Assembly: GCF_017751145.1 (NCBI RefSeq)
Contig: NZ_CP046640.1
Span: 3,762,137-3,826,136, forward strand
Direction of reading: 5' to 3'
From: Iocasia fonsfrigidae
GTDB lineage: Bacteria; Bacillota; Halanaerobiia; Halanaerobiales; DTU029
DNA: 64,000 bases
Every line of letters starts with the position of its first letter. Position 1 is the stretch's first letter. The translations under genes and the position numbers were made by a program. Positions 1-7,959 of the stretch are shown here, one piece after another. The notes below the pieces were generated by a model. It was not told the DNA's origin. It did no database searches and saw nothing but the letters and a program-made list of their open reading frames with translations.

Positions 1-1111
1 ATGTTTTTAAAGAAAAATCATTCTCTACCTTTCTTCTGCCCTCTTTTCCCATTTCTTTCATTTCCTCTTTATTATCAATCATATATTCTATCTTTGCAAC
101 TAATTCATTTTTATTACCCTTATCTACTATAAAACCAGTCTTTCCATTATCAATTGCCTCATTTGTCCCTCCTGCATTAGTAGCAACTACAGGTTTAGCC
201 ATTGCCATAGCTTCTATTACTACTCTAGGCAAACCTTCATTCTTAGAACATAAAACAAATAAATCAATAGAAGATAAAAAATCAGTAATATCATCTACCC
301 AACCAACAAACTTAATTTTTTTTTCTAAATTATAGTTTTTTATTTTTCTTTTTAATTTATTATAATAAGTTACACTATTCCTTGGTGGTTCACCTGCTAT
401 TACAAATTTAATGTTTTTTGCTACTCTATTTAATTCTCTGGCCATATCAACAAAATCGTCATAGCCTTTTCTAAGAGTAATAGAACCAGCAGTCCCTATA
501 ATAATTTCTTCATCAAACTTGAATTTAGCTCCTTTATTATCGTCATATTCTTTTAAATTAAACCCCGTATATATAGTCTCAAATTTGTATGCCTTTTTTT
601 TCAAATATTTCTCATCAAATATATCTCTTACCCCTTCAGATATTGTTATTATTTTATCAGCCAATCTTGTCCCTATTTTATCGAAAATACCATTTGAAGT
701 GTCAATTCTAACATACCAGAGCAAAGGTATTGTAAGTAATTTTGCTAATATACCAATTGTTAATACTCCCCGTAAATTATTACAATATAAAATATCCGGT
801 TTTTCTTTTATTAAATACTTCAAAAATGAAATATTATATCTTATAAGACTTATTAAAACAAATAACTTCTTTAAAAAGGAATATCCCTTTATCTTTCCAT
901 CAAAAACATTTAAATTAGAAGAATACTTAATAACTTTGGCTTTAATACCTATTTTTTTAGCCTTATTAATCAATTCTCCCTTACCAGGTGTAATTACTAT
1001 TGGTTCAAATTTATCTTTATTTAAACCCTTTAAGAGCCAGTATAAAGATTGTTGAGCACCAGTAAAGGAGGAATAATACGTTTCATAAAATACTATTTTC
1101 TTCTTTTTCAA
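1..1111 (-). CDS. GT4-family glycosyltransferase, 3' end beyond the window
   Basis: About 370 codons read openly from a TTG start at 1111 to the window edge, so the C-terminus is missing. The start is chosen because AGGAG lies 8 bases upstream and no ATG is available. The N-terminus carries a donor-independent fold start with SSFTGAQQSLYWLL, the middle has GTAGSITLRKGYDDF, and the C-terminal half has EGLPRVVIEAMAMAKPVVA, the E-x7-E nucleotide-sugar motif of family GT4 (GT-B fold, retaining). It is the most downstream visible gene of the polysaccharide cluster and probably adds one sugar to the lipid-linked repeat unit on the cytoplasmic face. The sugar and linkage cannot be read from sequence. 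Confidence 0.88.
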   Translation of the reverse strand, partial: MKKKKIVFYETYYSSFTGAQQSLYWLLKGLNKDKFEPIVITPGKGELINKAKKIGIKAKVIKYSSNLNVFDGKIKGYSFLKKLFVLISLIRYNISFLKYLIKEKPDILYCNNLRGVLTIGILAKLLTIPLLWYVRIDTSNGIFDKIGTRLADKIITISEGVRDIFDEKYLKKKAYKFETIYTGFNLKEYDDNKGAKFKFDEEIIIGTAGSITLRKGYDDFVDMARELNRVAKNIKFVIAGEPPRNSVTYYNKLKRKIKNYNLEKKIKFVGWVDDITDFLSSIDLFVLCSKNEGLPRVVIEAMAMAKPVVATNAGGTNEAIDNGKTGFIVDKGNKNELVAKIEYMIDNKEEMKEMGKEGRRKVENDFSLKT

Positions 1112-1154
1112 ATCATTCACTCCTAAGACCTCTGTTTAATTAATGCATGTAAAA

Positions 1155-2288
1155 CTATGTTAATTCAATTTTATTAAGATAAATCAAAGAAATAAGAAAC
1201 CAAAAAAAAGTATGCCGTATTCCATTATGTGTAAGACCATATAAACAAATAGGAAACAAGATATATATACAGGCAAAATCGTTTTTATAAATAACCTGAA
1301 ACATTATTAAAGCAAAAATAGCAAGTCCAATTATACCATAGGAAAAAAACAAATTGCCAATTGTCGAATGTATTTCTCTTCCCCCAATTTGACTCTTAAA
1401 TCTAGAAAACATCCCCTCCCCTGCACCAAATAAAAGATACCTGGGATAATTCCATATTCTATCATATCCCCTACCTACAAGACTATCATCATTCTCTTGT
1501 CCAATTGTATAAATTCTTTCTCCAACTGTCTTAAACAAATCAGTCTCAACTATTAATCCTAAATTAAAAATCAAAACTATAAGAAGTAATATTATTAAAA
1601 ACAAATTTACCAAAAATAATTTAACATTTTTTTTAGAGAAATAAAAAAAACAAATACACATAACTAAACTACTAACTATAGCTGCCTTAGATAAAGAAAC
1701 TATAATTAAAATAATAGACGCAGCTAAAACAGAATAAAACAAATATAAATTTAATTTAATTTTATTAACTAAATAAAAAATAATAGATAAAGATAGTAGT
1801 CCAAAATATCCCAGTTGGTTGGGATTATTAAAAAAATTAGTCCTTCGATATATCCCAGGGTTAATATTAATAAAAATCAAAGCAAACTGAATTATTACTG
1901 AAACCACTACTGCATAATAAATATATTTGTAAATCCTATTCCCAATTTTTTTATGCATAACTATAATACATAAACTGGCCAAGAAATTATACAGATACCA
2001 GATAGAAGAATAAAAAATTGAAAACTCCCCACCTAATAAAATACTCCATATTCCATTAATAATTGTAGTATACATAAAAAACAAAACAACCAACATAATA
2101 TATCTTTTATTGTCTATCGTTAAATATAATTTCTTAAATACAAACGTAAGTATAAATAATACAAGTAATATAAAGTCTGCTATCTGAGGTGTTCCGCTTT
2201 TAAAGAAATAAAATGGCTTTAATAAAAAGTATAGTAAAAATAATACAAAATAGATATTAGTTTGTTGTACTTTGACTTTATAATCCAT
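1155..2288 (-). CDS. wzy: Wzy-type O-antigen/capsule polymerase
   Basis: A 377-residue, very hydrophobic protein with about ten membrane spans and little outside them. ATG at 2288 is preferred over an in-frame TTG at 2303 because GAGAGGA sits 5 bases before the ATG. Near the C-terminus a loop GAGEGMFSRF followed by GREIHSTIGNLFFSYGIIG resembles the conserved periplasmic loop of O-antigen ligase/polymerase proteins. Wzy polymerases join flipped repeat units at the outer face of the membrane. Sequence identity between Wzy proteins is low, so the call rests on topology plus position between glycosyltransferases in a cluster that also encodes Wzx and Wzz. A ligase of the same superfamily is the alternative. 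Confidence 0.78.
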   Translation of the reverse strand: MDYKVKVQQTNIYFVLFLLYFLLKPFYFFKSGTPQIADFILLVLFILTFVFKKLYLTIDNKRYIMLVVLFFMYTTIINGIWSILLGGEFSIFYSSIWYLYNFLASLCIIVMHKKIGNRIYKYIYYAVVVSVIIQFALIFININPGIYRRTNFFNNPNQLGYFGLLSLSIIFYLVNKIKLNLYLFYSVLAASIILIIVSLSKAAIVSSLVMCICFFYFSKKNVKLFLVNLFLIILLLIVLIFNLGLIVETDLFKTVGERIYTIGQENDDSLVGRGYDRIWNYPRYLLFGAGEGMFSRFKSQIGGREIHSTIGNLFFSYGIIGLAIFALIMFQVIYKNDFACIYILFPICLYGLTHNGIRHTFFWFLISLIYLNKIELT

Positions 2289-2315
2289 ATTATCCTCTCG
2301 CAATATATAATTTTA

Positions 2316-3494
2316 TTATAACAATTTACTCCATTCTTCTACAATACCTGAAACCTCAAATTCATTGGCCCTCTTAATTGATTTTTCACAATAACTGTTT
2401 CTAAGCTCTTGATTTTGCAACATTTTAATGATTTGATTCGCTAAAATATCTTCTTCTCTTGTTAACTTAACATCTGCTTGATACTTATTACCATCACATA
2501 CTGGTACTAACACACCATACTCTGCATATTCAGCCTTTTTAGTCTGTTTCTTTATATCAGTATCAGGTGCTAATATTTCCCTAGGACCTGCTTTACAATC
2601 AGTAGATATAACTGATATACCACATGCCATAGACTCTATTACTACATTTCCAAATCCCTCATATAATGATGAAAACACAAATAATTTAGATTTATTAATA
2701 TATTTAAACGGATTTTTTTGGAATCCTAAAAAATATATATCTTTCAATAATCCTAGGTTTTTAGCTAATTCTTTTAGATAATATTCTAATTCTCCCTGAC
2801 CTAATATAAATAGCTTGGCATTTTTGACTCTTTCTTTAACTTTTTTTAAAGCTCTTATTAGATGCCATTGACCCTTTTGATGTGTTAACCTACCTATATT
2901 TATTATTGTTGGGTTTTTAAATGCAATTTCATATTTTTTTTCTAACTCTTGATTAGCTAATTTTTTTATATTATAAATGTTACATGGGTTATATATAACT
3001 GTTATTTTATTTGCATCCAAATTAAAATTATCTATTAAATCTGCTTTAACCATTTTAGATATTGCAACTATAATATCAGCTTTACCATAAAAAAATCTGA
3101 TTAGAAATTTATAGATACTACCATAAACCCCTTTAAGTTGTTTCGATTTTAAATTTCGTATTGAAATTAAAGTCTTTTTCCTCTTTGTAATTATATTTAC
3201 TAAATTAGAATTACCAAGAAAACTTATTGTTACATCTAAATCATATTTTTCTTTTATTTTTTTCACTTTATAAATTCTTTTAATAAAAGCTAAGAATTTA
3301 GAAAAAGGGTTATTAGTTGTTGTAATATTTAAATCAATAATTTCTCCTTTATATGGGTAATCTATTTTACTCCCATCATATAGTATTATTTTCATATTAA
3401 CATTTTCTGATAACCCACAAGACAAATTAGAAACTACTCTTTCTGCCCCACCATTAGATAATGTAGGAATTATAATTCCTATATTTTTTTTCAT
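2316..3494 (-). CDS. GT4 glycosyltransferase (PglJ/PglH-like)
   Basis: A 392-residue soluble protein. The start at 3494 follows AAGGAATG; an upstream in-frame codon at 3521 has no such site. Order of motifs: N-terminal IIPTLSNGGAERVVSNLS acceptor-side loop, GRLTHQKGQWHLIRAL opening the second Rossmann domain, and EGFGNVVIESMACGISVIS (E-x7-E) followed by DCKAGPREIL. That last stretch is typical of HexNAc-alpha-HexNAc transferases in Campylobacter Pgl-type and capsule loci, hence the comparison. It should act on an undecaprenyl-linked acceptor in the cytoplasm. Donor specificity is inferred only from family. It is separated by 27 bases from wzy downstream and about 30 bases from the HP-motif protein upstream, so it is co-transcribed. 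Confidence 0.85.
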   Translation of the reverse strand: MKKNIGIIIPTLSNGGAERVVSNLSCGLSENVNMKIILYDGSKIDYPYKGEIIDLNITTTNNPFSKFLAFIKRIYKVKKIKEKYDLDVTISFLGNSNLVNIITKRKKTLISIRNLKSKQLKGVYGSIYKFLIRFFYGKADIIVAISKMVKADLIDNFNLDANKITVIYNPCNIYNIKKLANQELEKKYEIAFKNPTIINIGRLTHQKGQWHLIRALKKVKERVKNAKLFILGQGELEYYLKELAKNLGLLKDIYFLGFQKNPFKYINKSKLFVFSSLYEGFGNVVIESMACGISVISTDCKAGPREILAPDTDIKKQTKKAEYAEYGVLVPVCDGNKYQADVKLTREEDILANQIIKMLQNQELRNSYCEKSIKRANEFEVSGIVEEWSKLL

Positions 3495-3526
3495 ATTATC
3501 ATTCCTTATAAAATATATCAAATCCT

Positions 3527-4903
3527 TTATTTAAAAAAATACTCTTTCTCATAAGAGATCTGTCCAAACTCATTAATTTTCTCACATACTTCATCAGCAT
3601 TATCAGATACCTTTACAATATCTTGCTCAATTAAAAATTGCATATACTCTATGCCAGGCAAGTTAACTAATACAGTTTTACATCCAAAAACCAATCCTTC
3701 ATATATAGCTGTAGAAAACACTCCCACCAGATAGTTTGAACTGGCAAAATAATCATATAAATCTTTATTATTATGATCAATAACTTCAAAATTTTTTAAC
3801 TTATTTGCTAAAACAAGCTCTTCATATTCACTCTTCCATCTATCATATTCTCCAGGATGTAACTTATATATTATATTGTAATCTTTTAACCGCTGAGCTA
3901 CTTTATATGCTATTTTAGACATCTCTTGACCAATAACTCCCTGGGAAATAAACAATATCTGTTTTTCCTTTTTTTCAATATCAGAATACTTCTTTATTCT
4001 CTTATTCATATACGGAAATCCATATGAAATAATATTTTCCTCTTTTACTGGCAATTTTACTGACTCTGACCAATATTCTCCAAATATATAAAATACATCT
4101 GGGAAGTATTCTAATTCTTTATTACACTCGGGGAAATTATATCCTAAATGATATGGACTAAAAGTTCCATGCTGTATTTCTATAACCTGTATATCATTAT
4201 CTTTAGCTGCAGAAATTAATGCTGCTTTCCCATAAGAGACAACTACATAAACCTTGCTTGGCTTTCTTTTTTTGAATAATTTATTATAAAATTTATAATT
4301 ATATTTAAAATTTTTAATGCCTTTAATAAATAGTCTTTTCAGGTTAATACTAATATTAAAATAACCATTAATTTCTTTTTCAACAGTTTTTATATATTTT
4401 AACTGATACTCACTAAATTTCACCCTGTATAATTTTTTAGGTATAAATGAACTTATTGATAAATAATCAAGATATTTGCGGTTAGGTTCTTTTTTAGTCC
4501 AATGTTTCCTTAAATAAGGTCTCTCAATCACATCATAATTGTAATCATTGACATCTAAATTATCAAGCAGATATTTAGTATAAATATCTATATATTCTCC
4601 ATCAACATATATTTTCCGTGAATGATCAAATATTAATATATCTTTTTGGTAATTTCCTTTTAAAGGATTTTTTAATATGGCATTATATAAATAACATGGA
4701 AAAGCTTTAATCTTATCCCATAAACTGTTTTTAGTAGTATGGGGTTTAGTAAAGACTCCTGTCTGCTGAGCAATTTGATAATATATCTTCATTCGTAAAT
4801 ACTGCCAGACTTTAACCCCATTAATTTCTTTATATAACAAATTATATTTATCTTCTAACTCCCATATTTTTTCACAGATTTGTTTAACAGAAATTTCATA
4901 CAT
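3527..4903 (-). CDS. HP-motif GT-B transferase, candidate nonulosonate transferase (copy 1)
   Basis: A 458-residue protein that begins at ATG 4903, overlapping the stop of the broken acyltransferase upstream (TGATG), which implies translational coupling. Motifs visible in order: an N-terminal helical segment GVKVWQYLRMKIYYQ, then VIEIQHGTFSPYHLGY, YGFPYMNKRI, the KLHPGE motif, and SNYLVGVFSTAIYEGL. The same order (QHG, GYPY, KLHP, SSYSTAIYEAL) recurs in the gene at 9652-11088, so the two are paralogues. An HP motif followed by a Ser-Ser/Thr motif is known from bacterial sialyl-, polysialyl- and Kdo-type CMP-sugar transferases of GT-B fold; that family link is inferred, not proven. Location in a CMP-nonulosonate gene cluster supports it. 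CDP-glycerol glycerophosphotransferase-like proteins are the alternative. Confidence 0.6.
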   Translation of the reverse strand: MYEISVKQICEKIWELEDKYNLLYKEINGVKVWQYLRMKIYYQIAQQTGVFTKPHTTKNSLWDKIKAFPCYLYNAILKNPLKGNYQKDILIFDHSRKIYVDGEYIDIYTKYLLDNLDVNDYNYDVIERPYLRKHWTKKEPNRKYLDYLSISSFIPKKLYRVKFSEYQLKYIKTVEKEINGYFNISINLKRLFIKGIKNFKYNYKFYNKLFKKRKPSKVYVVVSYGKAALISAAKDNDIQVIEIQHGTFSPYHLGYNFPECNKELEYFPDVFYIFGEYWSESVKLPVKEENIISYGFPYMNKRIKKYSDIEKKEKQILFISQGVIGQEMSKIAYKVAQRLKDYNIIYKLHPGEYDRWKSEYEELVLANKLKNFEVIDHNNKDLYDYFASSNYLVGVFSTAIYEGLVFGCKTVLVNLPGIEYMQFLIEQDIVKVSDNADEVCEKINEFGQISYEKEYFFK

Positions 4904-5578
4904 CAATGAAACCTGCCTTCTTTTTTTAGTCTTTTATAATGTTTTATATCTCTATATTTAAATACCTTAGCTGGATGACCCCCAACAATAGCATATTGGG
5001 GAATATCTGTAACAACCACACTCCCTGCCTGAATAATTGCTCCTTCTCCTATAGTAACCCCCCCCCTAAGATTACAACTCTACTTCCTAACCAAACATTA
5101 TCTTTAATTATTATATCTCTCTTTATATAACTATTATCATAAGGTATAGCGTTACCATTATTATAATTATGATTTTGAGTAATCATTAAGCATCCTTCGC
5201 CAGAATGAAAATTATCACCTATAACTACTTTCCCTCCACCACGTATACTCATGCCATTAAAATTAACATTATTACCTAAAATAGTATTTTAGACACACTG
5301 GATTTTCTATTAGTTTTAAGTCCTATTCCCACACTATGAGCCTTAACTTTTATTTTTACATTAAAATATGGCCTCATTACATTATATTTTATAAATCTAC
5401 TAATACCAGACTTGTATTTTATAAGTATTTTAAGTATTTTTAAAAACAAATATATCACCCTATTTCTTACTATTTTTAAGATTTTGTTGTTTATACCCTC
5501 AGCAAACTTATTAGTTTTTTTGTTTAAAAGTATTTGATTATTTATAACTCCAACATTAAATAATATCTTTATCTTCAT
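4903..5578 (-). pseudogene. Hexapeptide sugar O-acetyltransferase, broken by two frameshifts
   Basis: The three reading frames together spell a WcaF/maltose-acetyltransferase-like left-handed beta-helix protein of about 224 residues. The N-terminal part runs from 5578 to a premature stop near 5276. The continuation needs one extra A in the A4 run at about 5287 to read NTILGNNVNFNGMS. The middle contains ITQNHNYNNGNAIPYDN with the catalytic-type His, then [13 protein letters not shown] run of nine C on the plus strand (5058-5066) shifts frame again; seven or ten would restore [15 protein letters not shown] and NPAK-like [12 protein letters not shown]. The gene ends in TGA overlapping the next ATG. 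Either a dead gene or sequencing errors in homopolymers. If functional it would O-acetylate a sugar of the repeat unit. Confidence 0.8.
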
Positions 5579-5926
5579 AAAAGAACCTTATCTTTAAAAA
5601 TAAAATAGTATATGGAGAATATAGTAATACAAATTTTAATTCCCAGCAAAATAAGATATGAACTTATATAATTAAACAAAATGATATAAGTAGAACTTAA
5701 TAATAATAATAAAACAAAATTAGGAATAAGCTTTCTTAAATTAATAATTTCTTCCTTTAAAACAAACCTTGCATTAGTATAATGTAAAGAAAAAAGTAAT
5801 AAATATGATGCAAAAGTCGTATAGGCAGCAACACTATAACCATATATAGGTATTAACCAATAATTAACCCTATATAACCAGCAATAAATTTATTTAAAGA
5901 AATTAACCATGTTTATTTTTCAATAT
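5575..5926 (-). pseudogene. C-terminal remnant of a second Wzx flippase
   Basis: No intact reading frame, but the minus strand encodes NYWLIPIYGYSVAAYTTFA followed by LLFSLHYTNARFVLKEE and three further hydrophobic segments, ending KDKVLL-stop at 5575. This closely matches the last quarter of the intact flippase at 11142-12572, which has NYWLIPQFGYIAAAYTTAF and HFINVKFVLKEKELI. A further frame break near 5865 separates a short upstream piece WLISLNKFIAGYIGLI. About 350 of some 470 residues are missing at the 5' end. The stop overlaps the start of the acyltransferase (ATGA), so both were once one operon segment. It indicates that part of an older, related polysaccharide cluster was replaced. 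Confidence 0.75.
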
Positions 5927-5950
5927 GAAACATATTGAAAAAATAATCAC

Positions 5951-6904
5951 TTAATCCTCATTAAATTGTGAAAGAGAATAATCAATATTATCTATTCTTC
6001 TTATCTCCTGTACCATACCAGGAATTAAATATGAATCAATTAATCTAAATTTATGGTCTAATATATATATATATCCATTTACTTTAGTTCTCTTATTTCT
6101 TTTAGCATAATCAGAACCACCAACTAACAAATATTCATCTGTAACTGATAAACCTCTCATAAAATGCTTTCCTCTAAAAACTTGAACACCATTTTTCATG
6201 AGCGACATATTCATTGAATCACAATAAAACAATTGTTCCTTATATTTAACAATATTATGAGCATTGGAAGCTTTAGTATCTATTTTTCTATTTATATTTA
6301 AATTTTCATCCAAAACTAATATCTCACTATTTCTACCTGTCTTTGTTGTTTCATTATGACACATTAATAGAAATTCTTTCTCTTTTTTATAGATAGAATT
6401 AATATGCCCATAATTTTTTGAATTTCTTCCATTTTTTAATTTACCTAACGGATAAAATTCATCGCAATCTATATTTTGTAAATCACACTTCAATATTCTA
6501 TTGTTATATGAATCTGTAATATATAGATAGTTATTAATAAAATCAATTTGGTGACACCCAGGAGATATATTATCAATTAGAATTTTACCATCCTTTTGAA
6601 ATGAATAATTTTTATTTAACGCTAAATGGATTATTCTCCCTTTTAAGTTTCCTAACCTTTCAAAAATATATAAATTATCATTGTATTTAGTTATCCCATA
6701 AAATCTTCCTTGTAATATTTTATACAATTTATTATTCCTTAAGATAAATAGTCCCCTTTTTGTTGCAACTATATAAACCCCTTCAATTTTATTTGTGTTA
6801 TTAATTACAATTGGTTCAATATCTATTTTAATAGGTCTTAAGGAATATAATTTATTTCTTAATAAGTAAAATGAACTCTTTATTTTTGCTCTATATTGGT
6901 CCAT
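5951..6904 (-). CDS. Beta-propeller (NHL/SMP-30-like) protein of unknown role
   Basis: A 317-residue protein without signal peptide or membrane span. It contains about six imperfect strand-rich repeats, for example GVYIVATKRGLFILRNNKLY, GCHQIDFINNYLYITDSYNN, SNAHNIVKYKEQLFYCDS and GLSVTDEYLLVGGSDYAKR, the pattern of a six-bladed beta-propeller. Conserved-looking His and Asp residues in CHQIDF, MCHNE and SNAHNIV could line the central channel and bind metal or sugar. The gene overlaps the 3' end of the neighbouring NeuB gene by 25 bases, so the two are made together. I do not recognise a characterised family member. A role in recognising or modifying the nonulosonate-containing glycan is only inferred from position. 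Confidence 0.62.
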   Translation of the reverse strand: MDQYRAKIKSSFYLLRNKLYSLRPIKIDIEPIVINNTNKIEGVYIVATKRGLFILRNNKLYKILQGRFYGITKYNDNLYIFERLGNLKGRIIHLALNKNYSFQKDGKILIDNISPGCHQIDFINNYLYITDSYNNRILKCDLQNIDCDEFYPLGKLKNGRNSKNYGHINSIYKKEKEFLLMCHNETTKTGRNSEILVLDENLNINRKIDTKASNAHNIVKYKEQLFYCDSMNMSLMKNGVQVFRGKHFMRGLSVTDEYLLVGGSDYAKRNKRTKVNGYIYILDHKFRLIDSYLIPGMVQEIRRIDNIDYSLSQFNED

Positions 6905-7953
6905 TTAATTAATTCATCCTCCTGAACTTTTTCTCTAGCTACTCTTCCTATAACCATATCTAAATCATCCGGCGAAATACCTGTTCCAGGCCTTTTAAAA
7001 GTTATTTTCTCTCTACTTACAATATCCCCTTTATTTATATTAACTTTGGCAACAATGCTTCTCCTCGCTTGTTTTCGAGACTCTGCTTCACATTCTAAAG
7101 GATGTTTATAATAATCACCTGTTATTTTTTTAATTAAACTAAGATTATTAGAAAACTTTTTCAAATCATCTGGATCCATAGCATGATAGTGATCATTACC
7201 TTGCAATGTCTTATCAAGAGTAAAATGCTTTTCAATAACTTTAGCACCATAAAGATATGCTGTAGTAAGGGTTATCATAGTATCATCAGGGCGTGTATGA
7301 TCAGAGAAACCCAATAAATAATCAGGAAAAACCTGTCCTAAATGTTTAATCATATTTAAATTGGCATCTTCATAACCAGTAGGATAATCTAAAACACAAT
7401 GCATTAAACAAATTTCCTCGTTCCCAGTTTCTACAATTGTATTGACCGCCTTTTCTATTTCACCTAAAGTCGATGCCCCTGTTGATAAAAATACTGGTTT
7501 ACCTTTCTCTGCCATATATTTAATAAAAGGGAGATTAGTTATATCTGATGAAGATATTTTATAAATAGGCATTAAATCGTTTAAATAATCAACAGCCTGA
7601 AAATCAAAAGGAGTAGACATAAATATAATCTCTGTAGATTCGCAATAAGCTGCCAGCTCCTCATACTCAGCCTGTCCAAATTTATCAAACTTAGTAAATA
7701 ATTCATACTGGGATGATGTAGGTTCCTCACTTTGATCCCAATAGGCAGGTGAATTTTTTGACGCTATTTTCCCTGCCTTATATGTCTGAAATTTAACGGC
7801 ATCTGCCCCATTTTCATTTGCTTTATCAATCATTAATTTAGCTGCTTCCATAAGACTGAGACCTTCTTTTTTAGCTATGTCATAATAATTAACACCTATT
7901 TCAGCAATACTAAAAACTTCATCTTCATCAATTATTCTTTGATAAATACTCAT
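6880..7953 (-). CDS. NeuB-family nonulosonate synthase with SAF domain (copy 2)
   Basis: A 357-residue enzyme that should condense phosphoenolpyruvate with a six-carbon amino sugar to make a nine-carbon nonulosonic acid. The ATG at 7953 follows AAAGGATGAG. The NeuB TIM-barrel contains AEIGVNYYDIAKKEG (usual form AEIGVNHNGD; the NHNGD loop is altered and longer), GADAVKFQTY, LGFSDHTRPDD and VIEKHFTLDKTLQGNDH; the two His of SDHT and EKHF are the metal ligands of the family. A C-terminal SAF domain (antifreeze-like) starts near residue 285 with ARRSIVAKVNINKGDIV and FKRPGTGI. It lies 6 bases after the NeuA-PseG fusion, suggesting that these two supply one CMP-sugar. Substrate (pseudaminic, legionaminic or other precursor) cannot be decided. 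Confidence 0.86.
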   Translation of the reverse strand: MSIYQRIIDEDEVFSIAEIGVNYYDIAKKEGLSLMEAAKLMIDKANENGADAVKFQTYKAGKIASKNSPAYWDQSEEPTSSQYELFTKFDKFGQAEYEELAAYCESTEIIFMSTPFDFQAVDYLNDLMPIYKISSSDITNLPFIKYMAEKGKPVFLSTGASTLGEIEKAVNTIVETGNEEICLMHCVLDYPTGYEDANLNMIKHLGQVFPDYLLGFSDHTRPDDTMITLTTAYLYGAKVIEKHFTLDKTLQGNDHYHAMDPDDLKKFSNNLSLIKKITGDYYKHPLECEAESRKQARRSIVAKVNINKGDIVSREKITFKRPGTGISPDDLDMVIGRVAREKVQEDELIKWTNIEQK

Positions 7954-7959
7954 CAAATC

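Noticed and set aside
519-1055. A 178-codon plus-strand frame
   Set aside because: It lies antisense to the GT4 glycosyltransferase, which has motifs and a ribosome binding site.
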